Positions 16,408-25,358 are shown, counted from the stretch's first letter. The stretch is DNA of 64,000 bases from Streptomyces mutabilis (GCF_014649815.1 NZ_BMTT01000003.1:434001-498000); one strand, 5' to 3'. A program made the numbers and translations. Notes: a model not told the origin generated them from the sequence alone.

Positions 16408-17454
16408 TCAGCTCGACTCCCGGTGCACCACCGCCGCGCCCAGCACCTCGTGCCGCTCGGGCGCGGTGCCGGGGTCGTGGACCGCGCGGTCGACCAGCGC
16501 GGCCAGGTCGCGGCCGGAGGGCAGCTCCAGGTGGACGGTGCTGAGGCGGGGCCGCAGCAGACGTCCCAGCATCAGGTCGTCGGCGCCGATCACGGCGGTG
16601 TCGGCGGGCACGCGGACGCCCTCGTCCTGCAGGGCACGCATCAGCAGCATCGCGTACTCGTCGTTGTACGCGAAAACGGCGTCGAGACCGAGTGAGTCCC
16701 AGCGGGCGGCCAGCCGGGCGGCGGCTCGTTCGTCGTAGGCGAGGGGCAGCTCGGTGACGGTGGCGTCGGTGTCGCGCACCGCCCGGCGGGCACCGGCCAG
16801 GCGTGGTGCCGAGAAGATCTTCAGGCCGTCCTCCACGGGCACGACGACGCCGATCCTGCGGCGTCCGCGGTCGTGGAGGTGGCGGACCGCGCTGTGCCCG
16901 ACGATCGCGTGGTCCATGAGCAGGGCGTGCGCCCCGTCGACGGCCTCGTGGCCGAGGGTGACGACCGCGCGGGCGCCCGCGCGTTTGAGGATCTCCACCC
17001 CCTGCGGCCCCGGTCCGGAGCCGGGTACGAGTACGGCGACCGGCCGCAGTTCCGCCCAGGCACGGGCCGCTTCGTCGCCGCGCAGACCGACGCTGCCGTA
17101 CTGCACGACGGTGTACTCGAGGCGGCCGAGGGCCCCCGTGAGTTCGTCGAGGAAGCGGCTGTAGAGGGGGCCGGCCGGGAAGGACGGCGCGGGCATCAGG
17201 ACGGTTCGGCTGTGCCCGGCACGCAGGGAGCGGGCGGCCGCGTGGGGGACGTACCCCAGTTCCCTCGCGGCGTCGTGGACGCGGCGGCGGGTGGGCTCGC
17301 TGATCCGGACGGCGCTGGTGTTGTTGAGGACGTAGGAGACGGTCGCGCGCGAGACGCCGGCCAGGCGGGCCACATCGGCGCTCGTGGGGACGGAGCGCGG
17401 TGCCGGGGGCTCGGGGGCGGGCGGTTTCGGTATCTGCACCATGACGTACGGCAT
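16408..17454 (-). CDS. LacI-family transcriptional regulator
   Basis: About 348 residues; ATG 17452-17454 chosen, but GTG 17518-17520 and ATG 17440-17442 are also in frame and no ribosome site decides. The headpiece SADVARLAGVSRATVSYVLNNTSAVRISEPTRRRV lies near residues 23-57, followed by hinge ELGYVPHAAARSLR and a periplasmic-binding-protein-like effector domain ending with HLELPSGRDLAALVDRAV. It probably responds to a sugar, but no transport or catabolic gene adjoins it. Its 3-prime end is 16 bp from the convergent trxC. Confidence 0.85.
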   Translation of the reverse strand: MPYVMVQIPKPPAPEPPAPRSVPTSADVARLAGVSRATVSYVLNNTSAVRISEPTRRRVHDAARELGYVPHAAARSLRAGHSRTVLMPAPSFPAGPLYSRFLDELTGALGRLEYTVVQYGSVGLRGDEAARAWAELRPVAVLVPGSGPGPQGVEILKRAGARAVVTLGHEAVDGAHALLMDHAIVGHSAVRHLHDRGRRRIGVVVPVEDGLKIFSAPRLAGARRAVRDTDATVTELPLAYDERAAARLAARWDSLGLDAVFAYNDEYAMLLMRALQDEGVRVPADTAVIGADDLMLGRLLRPRLSTVHLELPSGRDLAALVDRAVHDPGTAPERHEVLGAAVVHRESS

Positions 17455-17545
17455 CTTGGCAGAGGCCGGGTGCGGCGCGCCGCGCGGGTCGGCACCGTCC
17501 CGCCCGGACGAATTCTCCACCGGCGCGAGGGGGTTGGCCGTCGCC

Positions 17546-18214
17546 TCAGGCCGGGCGCTCGGTGCGGGTCACCCGTGCGACCAGGTCCAGCCAGCCGGCC
17601 CGCAGACGCTCCGGGGGCATCCCGCACTGCTCGGTGAGGTGGTGGACCAGGGCGGCGTCGAGGTAGGCCAGCAGGGTGTGGGAGAGCAGTTCGCTGTCCG
17701 CGTCCGGGACCGCCTGCCGCAGCAGCAGCGCCACGTGGCCGCGCAGGAAGCGGCGCGGTGCGGAGGTGTACCGGCGTTCCGCGCTCGGCTCGGCGGCCAG
17801 TTGCAGTTCGAGTTCGTCGATGGAGCGGCGCAGCATCGCGCAGCCGAAGGCGCGCAGCCGCTCGACGGGCGGGGCCCCGGGGCCCAGGGGCGGCGGGCCG
17901 CCGAGGAGCGCGGCCTGGAACTTCTTCTCGGAGTGGTCGAGGAGCGCCATGAGCAGGCCGGTGCGGTCGCCGAAGCGGCGGAAGACCGTGCCCTTGCCCA
18001 CCGAGGCCGCCGCGGCCACCGCCTCCATCGTGACGGCGGCGGCGCCGTGCTCGGCGACCAGCCGTGCGGCGGCCTCCAGCAGTCGGGCCCGATTGCGCGC
18101 GGCGTCGGCGCGCAGGCAGGGCTCGTCCTCCTCGATCCCCGTGCCGAGTTGCAGCAATTCGGGCGGGCCGACGGTCTCCTCGGGCTTCGGGAAGGGCGGC
18201 GGGACGGCGGACAT
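17546..18214 (-). CDS. TetR-family transcriptional regulator
   Basis: 222 residues from ATG 18212-18214; an ATG at 18232 is alternative. The helix-turn-helix domain is NRARLLEAAARLVAEHGAAAVTMEAVAAAASVGKGTVFRRFGDRTGLL near residues 41-88, with the canonical KGTVFRRF recognition helix. The ligand-binding half follows. It diverges from the NADPH-FMN reductase gene; two palindromic operators lie between them, so it most likely represses both genes until an electrophile or quinone-like ligand binds (inference from context). Confidence 0.9.
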   Translation of the reverse strand: MSAVPPPFPKPEETVGPPELLQLGTGIEEDEPCLRADAARNRARLLEAAARLVAEHGAAAVTMEAVAAAASVGKGTVFRRFGDRTGLLMALLDHSEKKFQAALLGGPPPLGPGAPPVERLRAFGCAMLRRSIDELELQLAAEPSAERRYTSAPRRFLRGHVALLLRQAVPDADSELLSHTLLAYLDAALVHHLTEQCGMPPERLRAGWLDLVARVTRTERPA

Positions 18215-18240
18215 GAGGCCAGCGTAAAGCATCGGGAAGG

Positions 18241-18296
18241 AAACTGGACCGCGGTCCGTTTGAGATGTTAGAAATTAAACGGACCCCGGTCCGGAT
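18241..18296. promoter_or_regulatory. Double TetR-type operator
   Basis: Two copies of a GGACC-N2-GGTCC palindrome flanked by AAAC/GTTT arms lie at 18241-18261 and 18277-18296. GGACCGCGGTCCGTTT (18246-18261) and AAACGGACCCCGGTCC (18277-18292) are inverted copies at 15 of 16 bases. The AT-rich spacer would hold the promoter. The region separates the divergent TetR and reductase genes. Confidence 0.75.
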
Positions 18297-18359
18297 CGTT
18301 ACGGCAGTGTTTCAGCAGCGCCTGCCCGCGCAGCGCCTGCTCCGTCAGTGGGAGTACTC

Positions 18360-18923
18360 ATGTCTGTCCGCATCCTTGCGCTCATCGGCAGCCTTCGCGC
18401 CGGTTCGCACAACCGCCAGCTCGCCGAGGCGGCCGCCAAGTTCGCACCGGAGGGTGCCGAGGTTCAGGTGTTCGAGGGGCTCGCCGACATCCCCTTCTAC
18501 AACGAGGACATCGACGTCGAGGGCAGCGTCCCGGCCGCCGCCGTGAAGCTGCGCGAGGCCGCCCAGGCCGCCGACGCCTTCCTGTGGTTCTCGCCCGAGT
18601 ACAACGGCACCATCCCGGCCGTCCTGAAGAACGCCATCGACTGGCTGTCCCGTCCGTACGGCGCGGGCGCGCTCTCCGGCAAGCCGGCCGCCGTCGTCGG
18701 CACCGCCTTCGGCCAGTACGGCGGCGTGTGGGCGCAGGACGACACCCGCAAGGCCGTGGGCATCGCCGGCGGCAAGGTGATCGAGGACATCAAGCTGTCC
18801 ATCCCCGGTTCGGTGACCCGTTTCGCCGAGACCCACCCGGCCGACGACGCCGAGGTCGCCGCCCAGCTGACCGAGGTCGTCGCCCGCCTGTACGGCCACG
18901 CCGGCGACGCCGTCGCCGCCTGA
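18360..18923 (+). CDS. NADPH-dependent FMN reductase
   Basis: 187 residues from ATG 18360, six to seven bases after GGGAG; an upstream in-frame GTG is less likely. The flavodoxin-like fold is marked by LIGSLRAGSHNRQLAEA (phosphate loop, residues 7-23), FLWFSPEYNGTIPAVLKNAIDWLS (FMN-ring and NADPH loop, near 80-103) and VVGTAFGQYGG. These signatures match the chromate/quinone reductase (NQR2/ArsH-like) group. It probably detoxifies quinones in the cytosol. It is controlled by the divergent TetR gene via the double operator. Confidence 0.92.
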   Translation: MSVRILALIGSLRAGSHNRQLAEAAAKFAPEGAEVQVFEGLADIPFYNEDIDVEGSVPAAAVKLREAAQAADAFLWFSPEYNGTIPAVLKNAIDWLSRPYGAGALSGKPAAVVGTAFGQYGGVWAQDDTRKAVGIAGGKVIEDIKLSIPGSVTRFAETHPADDAEVAAQLTEVVARLYGHAGDAVAA

Positions 18924-18943
18924 CGGCAGCGCCGCACACCCAC

Positions 18944-18973
18944 GGGACCGGAGCCGCGTACGGCTCCGGTCCC
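18944..18973. terminator. Bidirectional terminator, perfect 13-bp stem
   Basis: GGGACCGGAGCCG and CGGCTCCGGTCCC pair perfectly around a CGTA tetraloop, 21 bp after the reductase stop and just before the convergent LysR gene end. Confidence 0.8.
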
Positions 18974-18981
18974 GACGTGCG

Positions 18982-19887
18982 TCAGACGACCGCCGTGGCG
19001 GCCAGCGTACGGAGCTCCTCCATCGCCGCCACCACCGCCGGGCGCCGGTGTCCACCACGGCGGGTACAGGTCAGCAGCTTGCGGTGCGGCCTGCCGTCGC
19101 AGGGCACCCGCACGATCGGCAGCCGCGGGGTCAGCCGGGCAAGCCTCGGGACCAGCGCGACGCCGAGTCCGTGGGCGACCAGGTGGGCGGTCACGTTCCA
19201 GTCCCGCGCGAGATGGACCACGTCGGGCGTGAACCCGGCGGCGCCGCACGCCGAAATCACGTGCGTCCGGCAAGGGCTGTCGGCCATGGGGGCGATCCAG
19301 GGCTCGTGCGCGACATCGGCGAGGTCGACACCGTCCCGTCCGGCCAGCGGATGGCTCTCCTGGACGACCAGGTCGAACGGGTCGTCCAGGAGCGGCCGCT
19401 GATCGAAGCGCGCGTCCGCGGCCGGCGGGTTGGCCGGGGTGGCCTCCACCACCGCCACATCCGCCTCCCCCTCGAAGAGCAGGTCGAAGCTCTCCACCAC
19501 CTCGACCTCCCTGATCAGGACCGACAACCGCGGATGCCGCTCACGCAGGCGCGCGGCCATCGGCGCCAGCAGCACCGCGACGGCCACCGAGAGCCCCGCC
19601 ACCCGCAGCGGCCCGGCCGGCACCCCCTCCCCCGCCCGCAGATCGAGCTCCGCCTCGTCCCAGCGGGCCTCGATGGCGTCGGCGTGCGCCAGTAGGCTCT
19701 CGGCGGCCGGGGTCAGCCGCACACCCCGCCCCTGCGGCTCCAGCAGGTCGACGCCCAGGTCGCGGGCGAGCGACCGGATCTGCTGGGAAGCGGCGGAGGG
19801 CGTGAAGTGCAGGGCGCGGGCCGCGGCGGTGACCGTGCCGTAGTGGGAGACGGCCCTGAGGACGTGCAGCCTGCGCAGGTCAATCAT
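18982..19887 (-). CDS. LysR-family transcriptional regulator
   Basis: 301 residues from ATG 19885-19887 (MIDLRRLHVLRAV). An in-frame ATG three codons upstream is less typical of the family. The N-terminal helix-turn-helix is VTAAARALHFTPSAASQQIRSLARDLGVDLLEP (residues 19-51), followed by the two-lobed effector domain. Close relatives are common in Streptomyces next to LysE-type exporters or EamA transporters; here no such gene is divergent, only a small zinc-ribbon-like ORF. An inverted repeat overlaps its start codon, which suggests autoregulation. Confidence 0.9.
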   Translation of the reverse strand: MIDLRRLHVLRAVSHYGTVTAAARALHFTPSAASQQIRSLARDLGVDLLEPQGRGVRLTPAAESLLAHADAIEARWDEAELDLRAGEGVPAGPLRVAGLSVAVAVLLAPMAARLRERHPRLSVLIREVEVVESFDLLFEGEADVAVVEATPANPPAADARFDQRPLLDDPFDLVVQESHPLAGRDGVDLADVAHEPWIAPMADSPCRTHVISACGAAGFTPDVVHLARDWNVTAHLVAHGLGVALVPRLARLTPRLPIVRVPCDGRPHRKLLTCTRRGGHRRPAVVAAMEELRTLAATAVV

Positions 19888-19902
19888 GAAGTTCACGCTT
19901 CA
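19887..19902. promoter_or_regulatory. Inverted repeat over the LysR start codon
   Basis: TGAAG-N6-CTTCA at 19887-19902 is a symmetrical site touching the LysR initiation codon. It has the size of a LysR half-site pair and could mediate autorepression. Confidence 0.4.
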
Positions 19903-20044
19903 CGGTCGAGTCCGTAAAGTCAACCTGGACGTGAACGGACTCGGGGCCGCACCCTTGCAGTGACGGGACGGTGATCACGCGCCGCGCACCGGCCGTCCGA
20001 CGCACCGCCCCACGCGGCACCCCCGACACACACGAGGAGAAGCC

Positions 20045-20248
20045 ATGTCCAGCACGACCGGTGTCGCCTGCCCGCACTGCGGGTGGCCCGACGGTGCCGA
20101 GCCCTTCCAGGTACTGTCCGCGCACCACACCGCGGCGGGCGGCACCCTGTGGACCCGGTGCGCCTGCGGCTCGCTGCAGGCCCGCGTCGTCGACGGCCAC
20201 GGCACCCGCGTCATCTCCCGCGGCAGGCCCACCCCGGCGGGCTGCTGA
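20045..20248 (+). CDS. Small cysteine-rich (zinc-ribbon-like) protein
   Basis: 67 residues from ATG 20045 with a strong GAGGAGAAG site. Five cysteines: ACPHCGW near residue 9, RCACGS near residue 39, and one at the C-terminus. CxxC and CxC knuckles about 25 residues apart suggest a single zinc ribbon. No other domain. Function unknown; it lies downstream of the divergent LysR promoter and might be the target of that regulator. Confidence 0.65.
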   Translation: MSSTTGVACPHCGWPDGAEPFQVLSAHHTAAGGTLWTRCACGSLQARVVDGHGTRVISRGRPTPAGC

Positions 20249-20345
20249 GGCGCCTGCGCGCCGGGGCCGCGACCCCGGCGCGTCGAAGCGGGCGAACACC
20301 CGGAGGGCGACCCTGACACCTGCGAGGTTCGACCACGGCATCGCC

Positions 20346-20522
20346 GGCTGCAGCAACAACACCGACCGGACCATCACCTTCCGCGCCGAGGTGGTCTGCG
20401 GATGGGCGCCGGACGTGTCCGGCCAGTGGGTGACGCTGGCACCCGGGCAGTACGGGGAGTCCTCGGGTGTCTGCGCGATCTACAGCTCGGGGGTCGGCAG
20501 CGTGGGCTGGACCATCCAGTAG
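20346..20522 (+). pseudogene. 3-prime remnant of a secreted-protein gene
   Basis: The last 58 codons of a longer open frame read like the C-terminal half of a small secreted beta-sheet protein (TITFRAEVVCGWAPDVSGQW, TLAPGQYGESSGVCAIY, GSVGWTIQ stop), with cysteines positioned as disulfides. The codons before it are arginine/proline-rich shadow sequence and there is no signal peptide or start, so the 5-prime half appears lost. Confidence 0.45.
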
Positions 20523-20529
20523 GCGCTGG

Positions 20530-21486
20530 TCACACGTTCCGCTCCTCCTGCTTCCTCGCGGCCACCAGGCTGGTCACCGTGGTGACCGCGAGGACGAGCA
20601 CGATGAAGCCCAGGGAGAACGGGATGCTGATCTCGGGGACGTGGACCCCGGACTCGTGCAGGGCGTGCAGCACCAGCTTCACGCCGATGAAGCCCAGGAT
20701 GATCGACAGCCCGTAGGAGAGGTGGACCAGCTTCTTCAGCAGGCCGCCGATGAGGAAGTACAGCTGGCGCAGACCCATCAGGGCGAAGGCGTTGGCCGTG
20801 AAGACGATGTACGGGTCCTGGGTCAGGCCGTAGATCGCGGGGATGGAGTCCAGGGCGAAGAGGACGTCGGTGGAGCCGATCGCCAGCATCACGACCAGCA
20901 TCGGCGTCATGACGCGCTTGCCGTTCTCCTCGATCCACAGCTTGGTGCCGTGATAGCGGTCGGCGACGCCGAAACGGTGCTCGATCGACTTGAGCAGCTT
21001 GTTCTCCTCGTACTCCTCGTCGTGCCCGCCCTTGCGGGCGTCCTGGACGAGCTTCCAGGCGGTCCAGATCAGGAAGGCGCCGAAGATGTAGAAGACCCAG
21101 GAGAAGGCCGAGGTGATCGCCGCGCCGGCCGCGATGAACGCGGCGCGCAGTACCAGGGCCACGATGACGCCCACCATCAGCACCCGCTGCTGATACTGCG
21201 AGGGCACCGCGAACTTCGCCATGATCAGGACGAAGACGAAGAGGTTGTCGACGCTGAGCGACTTCTCGGTGACGTACCCGGCGAAGAACTCGCCGGCCGG
21301 AGCGCCGCCGGCGGCCGCCAGCAGCCCCACACCGAACAGACAGGCCAGGACCACCCAGACGGCCGTCCAGATCCCCGCCTCCCGGATCGACACGTCGTGC
21401 GGCTTGCGGCCGATGAAGAAGTCGGCGGCGACGAGGACGCACAGGCCCGCGACGGTCAGCAGCCAGACCGTGAGCGATACGTTCAC
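20530..21486 (-). CDS. TerC-family membrane protein
   Basis: 318 residues from GTG 21484-21486, preceded by AGGAG; the longer frame upstream is not coding-like. About nine hydrophobic segments are visible. The family signatures are EKSLSVDNLFVFVLIMAKF (residues near 73-91) and LAIGSTDVLFALDSIPAIYG, both with membrane-embedded acidic residues that are likely metal ligands. TerC/Alx proteins are linked to tellurite resistance and to export of manganese during metalation of secreted proteins. No ter operon genes adjoin it, so a stand-alone metal-homeostasis role is more likely. Confidence 0.9.
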   Translation of the reverse strand: MNVSLTVWLLTVAGLCVLVAADFFIGRKPHDVSIREAGIWTAVWVVLACLFGVGLLAAAGGAPAGEFFAGYVTEKSLSVDNLFVFVLIMAKFAVPSQYQQRVLMVGVIVALVLRAAFIAAGAAITSAFSWVFYIFGAFLIWTAWKLVQDARKGGHDEEYEENKLLKSIEHRFGVADRYHGTKLWIEENGKRVMTPMLVVMLAIGSTDVLFALDSIPAIYGLTQDPYIVFTANAFALMGLRQLYFLIGGLLKKLVHLSYGLSIILGFIGVKLVLHALHESGVHVPEISIPFSLGFIVLVLAVTTVTSLVAARKQEERNV

Positions 21487-21661
21487 TGGTGCTCCTGATG
21501 CGGTGGGGACGGACGCGGTGCGGGGGGCGGGGTCACGAACGGGTTCTTCGTCAGGGTGTTTCCGCGAGACGGCACAGGCAACCCGGCACCGTGCCCGATC
21601 TGCGGGATCGGCGCACCGAGGCCGGCGGGCCGGCCCATCGCGACCTGACGGGAGCCCCCGG

Positions 21662-22885
21662 ATGACCACTGCCCCCTCCCATCCGCACCCCGCCCGGCCG
21701 GGTCCACGCATCGGCGTGCTCGGTTCCTACGGCGGCTTCAACACCGGCGACGAGGCGATCCTCACCTGCGTCCTGAGCTGCCTGCGCGCCCAGCGGCCCG
21801 ACGCGCGCCTCGTCGTCATGAGCCGCAACGCGGAGCACACCCGCGCCCATCACCCGGACGCCGACGAGGTGGTGCCCTGGGAGGGCGTCAGCCGCAACCA
21901 CGTCCTGGACGTGCTGCCCGGCCTGGACCTGCTGGTACTGGGCGGCGGCGGGATCCTCTACGACGGCGAGGCGAGGCGCTACCTGCGGCTGGTGCGGGCC
22001 GCGCAGACCCGCTCCGTGCCCACCTTCGCCTACGCGGTCGGCGCCGGGCCGCTGACGGAGGCGGAGGACCGGGAAGCGGTGCGCACCGTGCTCGCGGACA
22101 TGGACGACGTCGTGGTGCGGGACGAGGAGTCCCGGCTGGTGCTGGAGGAGGTCGGCCTGGAGCGCGAGGTCACGGTCACCGCGGACCCGGCCCTGCTGCT
22201 GGGGCCCGAACCGTTCACCGAGACCATGATGCGCGACGAGGGCATCCCCGCCGGCGCCCGGCTGGTGGGGATGTCGGTGCGCGAACCGGGCCGGGCCGCC
22301 GAGAAACTGGACGAGGGCGACTACCACGCGCTGCTCGCCGACGTCGCCGACTTCCTCGTGCGGCGGCTGGACGCGCACGTGGTGTTCCTGCCGATGGAGC
22401 GGCACGACGTACGGCACGCGCACGCCGTGCTGTCCCACATGACGGCGCCGGACAAGGGCCGGATCCTGCACGGCGACTACAGCCCCGGGCAGGTCCTCGG
22501 CTTCACGCGCCACCTGGACGTGGCCGTCGGCATGCGGCTGCACTTCGTGATCTTCGCGGCGCTCAGCGGTGTGCCGGTGCTGCCGCTGCCCTACTCCGGC
22601 AAGGTCTTCGACTTCGCGCGCCGGCTGGGCGCCCCGGCGCTGGTGGGAGTCGCGCGGGAGCAGGCCGGGCTGCTGCTGGCGGAGGTGGACCGGATGTGGG
22701 ACGAGTACCCGCGGCGCCGGGACGACCTGCGGTCGCGGATGAGGAAGCTGTCCGCGGCGGCCCGGGAGACCTGCGTGCGCTGCGGCTCCCTGCTCGACGC
22801 CCTGCGTGAGGGCGGTGGGACCGAAGACGGTACGGCGGCCGAAGAGGAACCGTACGTCGCCGAGCCGCGCCCCCTGCACGCCTGA
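21662..22885 (+). CDS. Polysaccharide pyruvyltransferase-family protein
   Basis: 407 residues from ATG 21662 with GGGAG upstream. Motifs: RIGVLGSYGGFNTGDEAIL at residues 16-34, LLVLGGGGILYDGEA, AYAVGAGPL, VRDEESRLVLEEVGL and VAVGMRLHFVIFAALSGVPVLPLPYSGKV. These match PF04230 (CsaB/WcaK-like), which transfers pyruvate as a ketal to sugar residues of wall polymers. A 40-residue acidic C-terminal tail follows. The gene is 16 bp upstream of an FAD oxidoreductase and is clearly in an operon with it, an unusual pairing. Confidence 0.85.
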   Translation: MTTAPSHPHPARPGPRIGVLGSYGGFNTGDEAILTCVLSCLRAQRPDARLVVMSRNAEHTRAHHPDADEVVPWEGVSRNHVLDVLPGLDLLVLGGGGILYDGEARRYLRLVRAAQTRSVPTFAYAVGAGPLTEAEDREAVRTVLADMDDVVVRDEESRLVLEEVGLEREVTVTADPALLLGPEPFTETMMRDEGIPAGARLVGMSVREPGRAAEKLDEGDYHALLADVADFLVRRLDAHVVFLPMERHDVRHAHAVLSHMTAPDKGRILHGDYSPGQVLGFTRHLDVAVGMRLHFVIFAALSGVPVLPLPYSGKVFDFARRLGAPALVGVAREQAGLLLAEVDRMWDEYPRRRDDLRSRMRKLSAAARETCVRCGSLLDALREGGGTEDGTAAEEEPYVAEPRPLHA

Positions 22886-22901
22886 CCGCCCGAGGAGAGC
22901 G

Positions 22902-24329
22902 ATGCCGGTACTGGAAGAACCCCGCGAACCCCGTGAGGTCACCCTGCCGCCGCGGTCCGCGCGGCACGGGGGGCGGTGCGACGTGCTGGTGGTGGGCGGC
23001 GGCCCCGCCGGGTTCGCCGCCGCGGTCGGCGCGGCCGACACGGGCGCCGACGTGGTCCTGGTCGAGCGGTACGGCTTCCTCGGCGGCAACGCGACCGCGG
23101 CGCTGGTGATGCCGCTGATGTCGTTCCACAACGAGCACAAGCAGGCGGCGTTCACCGAGGCCGGGGACACCTCCCGGCTGCTGCCCACCGACCACGGCGA
23201 GGGCGAACCGGTCGTCGCGGGCGTGCTGTGGCAGTTGCTCGACCGGCTGACGGGCCGGGGCGGCTGCCTTCCGCCCTCCCCCAAGACCGGGTACACGGTC
23301 CCCTTCGACCCGGAGCTCTTCAAGTTCTCCCTGCTGGAGATGATGGACGAGGCGGGGGTGCGGATGCTCTTCCACGCGTTCGCGTCCGGCGCGCTGCCGC
23401 TGGACGACGGCTCCGGCTGGCGCGTGGTGTTCGAGACCAAGTCGGGGCCGGTGGTGATCGACGCCGGGGTGGTCGTCGACGGCACGGGCGACGGCGACGT
23501 GGCGGCCTCGTGCGGGGCCCCGTTCGAGATCGGCCGGCCCGAGGACGGGCTGGTGCAGCCGATGACGCTGATGTTCCGCGTCGCGGACTTCTCCCGGCCG
23601 GACTTCACCGAGTACGTGCGGGAGAATCCCGACCAGTGGCGTGGCGTGCACGGGTTGTGGGACCTGATCGAGGAGGCCAGGGCGGCCGGCGAGCTGCGGC
23701 TGCCGCGCGAGGACATCCTCTTCTTCGCGACCCCGCATCCGCGCGAGGTCGCCGTCAACAGCACCCGGGTCAACCGCGTCCTCGGCACCAGCGTGTGGGA
23801 CCTCACCCGCGCCGAGTACACGGCACGGCGCCAGATGGCCCAGATCGACCGCTTCCTGCGCACCCGCGTCCCGGGCTTCGAGGAGTCGTACGTCGCGCAG
23901 AGCGGCACGCACATCGGCGTGCGGGAGAGCCGACGCGTCCTCGGCGACTACCAGCTCACCGGTCACGACATCCTGGCCGCGCGCACCTTCCCGGACGTGA
24001 TCGCGCACGGCGCCTATCCGGTCGACATCCACAACCCGCGCGGCTCCGGCACCCTCCTCAAACGGGTCCCACGGGGCAGCTTCTACGACATCCCGCTGCG
24101 CTGTCTGGTCCCCCGGGGCACGGAGCGGCTGCTGGTGGCCGGGCGCTGCATCTCCGGGACGCACGTGGCGCACTCGTCGTACCGGGTGATGCCCATCGCG
24201 ATGGCCACGGGTCACGCGGCCGGGGTCTGTGCGGCGCTGACCGTCCGGCACGGGAGCGGGCCGCGCGGCCTGCCCTACCGGATGGTCCAGCACGAGCTGC
24301 TGCGGCAGGGGGCGCGGCTGCGCACGTAG
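22902..24329 (+). CDS. FAD-dependent oxidoreductase (PF12831 type)
   Basis: 475 residues from ATG 22902 after GAGGAG. The FAD-binding fold is CDVLVVGGGPAGFAAAVGAADTG (residues 26-48) then VLVERYGFLGGNATAA. A middle domain includes VVVDGTGDGDVAASCGA, and the C-terminal FAD motif is LLVAGRCISGTHVAHSSYRVMPIAMATGHAAG. These mark the FAD_oxidored family, whose substrates are mostly unknown. Second gene of the operon with the pyruvyltransferase-like protein; the pair may modify a surface glycan or small metabolite (inference). Confidence 0.88.
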   Translation: MPVLEEPREPREVTLPPRSARHGGRCDVLVVGGGPAGFAAAVGAADTGADVVLVERYGFLGGNATAALVMPLMSFHNEHKQAAFTEAGDTSRLLPTDHGEGEPVVAGVLWQLLDRLTGRGGCLPPSPKTGYTVPFDPELFKFSLLEMMDEAGVRMLFHAFASGALPLDDGSGWRVVFETKSGPVVIDAGVVVDGTGDGDVAASCGAPFEIGRPEDGLVQPMTLMFRVADFSRPDFTEYVRENPDQWRGVHGLWDLIEEARAAGELRLPREDILFFATPHPREVAVNSTRVNRVLGTSVWDLTRAEYTARRQMAQIDRFLRTRVPGFEESYVAQSGTHIGVRESRRVLGDYQLTGHDILAARTFPDVIAHGAYPVDIHNPRGSGTLLKRVPRGSFYDIPLRCLVPRGTERLLVAGRCISGTHVAHSSYRVMPIAMATGHAAGVCAALTVRHGSGPRGLPYRMVQHELLRQGARLRT

Positions 24330-24341
24330 GCCCCGGGCCCG

Positions 24342-25358
24342 TCAACTCGCCCAGTCGAGGAGCCGGTCCCGGGTCTCGGGGGCGCGCAGGTGGTCGAGGG
24401 AGGCCTTCTCCAGCCGGCGGACGCGTTCCCGGGTCAGGCCCACGTGCTGGGCCACCTGGTGCAGGGTGCGGGGGCGGCCGTCGTGCAGGCCGTAGCGCAG
24501 GCTGAGGATCAGCGCCTCGCGGGGCGCGAGGGTGCCGACGGCCTCCCGCAGTTCCGCCGCCAGCGCCTGGAACTCGGCGACCTCGGGGGCCTGGAGCACC
24601 TCGGCGTCGGGGATGAGGTCGCCGACGACGGTTTCGCCGGTCTCGTCGACCGGGGTGTCGAGGCTGACGGCGTCCCGTCCGACGCGGCGCAGCCAGACGA
24701 CTTTGTCCCCGTCGATGCCGCTCTCGGCGGCGACCTCGTCGGCGGTCGGCTCGCGGTCGAGGCTCGCCCGCAGCTTCCGTTCGACCTTGGCGAGCTTCTG
24801 CAGCTGCTCCACGACGTGCACCGGCAGCCGTACCGTACGCGCGTGCGTGGCCAGTCCCCGCTCGACGGCCTGGCGGATCCACCAGGTGGCGTACGTGGAG
24901 AACTTGAAGCCCTTGGTGTGGTCGAACTTCTCCACCGCCCTGATCAGGCCGAGGTTGCCCTCCTGGATGACGTCCAGCAGGGGCAGGCCGCGGTGGGCGT
25001 GCCGCTTGGCCATCGAGACCACGAGCCGCAGGTTGGCCCGCACCATGTGGTCCTTGGCGGCCTGGCCGTCGTGGACGGCTTCCTCCAGTGCGCGGCGCCG
25101 GACGGGCGTCGGGGCGGGTTCGCCGGTGTCGGCGGCCTCCAGTTCCTCCCTGGCCAGGACGCCGGCCTCGATGCGCTTGGCCAGCCGCACCTCGTCGTCG
25201 GCGGTCAGCAGCGGGGTGGCGCCGATCCGGGCCAGGTACTGGCCGAGCAGGTCGGGTTCCTCGTCGGGTTCGGGGATGCGGCTGCGCAGCCGCGCGGTGC
25301 GGGTGGGGGCGCGGCGGTCCTCGGTGCCGGACGCGGGGGTTCGTGCCAGGGGAGCCAT
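24342..25358 (-). CDS. hrdC: RNA polymerase sigma factor, HrdC-like (group 2 sigma70)
   Basis: 338 residues. Region 1.2 is DLLGQYLARIGATPLLT (37-52). Region 2 runs from NLRLVVSMAKRH to HTKGFKFSTYATWWIRQAVERG (109-168), with the -10 recognition helix intact. Region 3 and the region 4 helix-turn-helix (TLHQVAQHVGLTRERVRRLEKASLDHLR) complete it. No long region 1.1 is present, so it is not the HrdB principal factor. Length and gene context fit HrdC rather than HrdA or HrdD, but these are close paralogues. It should recognise vegetative-type promoters. It converges on the FAD gene with a 12-bp gap. Confidence 0.85.
   Translation of the reverse strand: MAPLARTPASGTEDRRAPTRTARLRSRIPEPDEEPDLLGQYLARIGATPLLTADDEVRLAKRIEAGVLAREELEAADTGEPAPTPVRRRALEEAVHDGQAAKDHMVRANLRLVVSMAKRHAHRGLPLLDVIQEGNLGLIRAVEKFDHTKGFKFSTYATWWIRQAVERGLATHARTVRLPVHVVEQLQKLAKVERKLRASLDREPTADEVAAESGIDGDKVVWLRRVGRDAVSLDTPVDETGETVVGDLIPDAEVLQAPEVAEFQALAAELREAVGTLAPREALILSLRYGLHDGRPRTLHQVAQHVGLTRERVRRLEKASLDHLRAPETRDRLLDWAS

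Noticed and set aside
21487-21661. Manganese (yybP-ykoY) riboswitch upstream of the TerC gene
   Set aside because: No conserved GGGGAGUA-type core or paired loops could be found in the leader.
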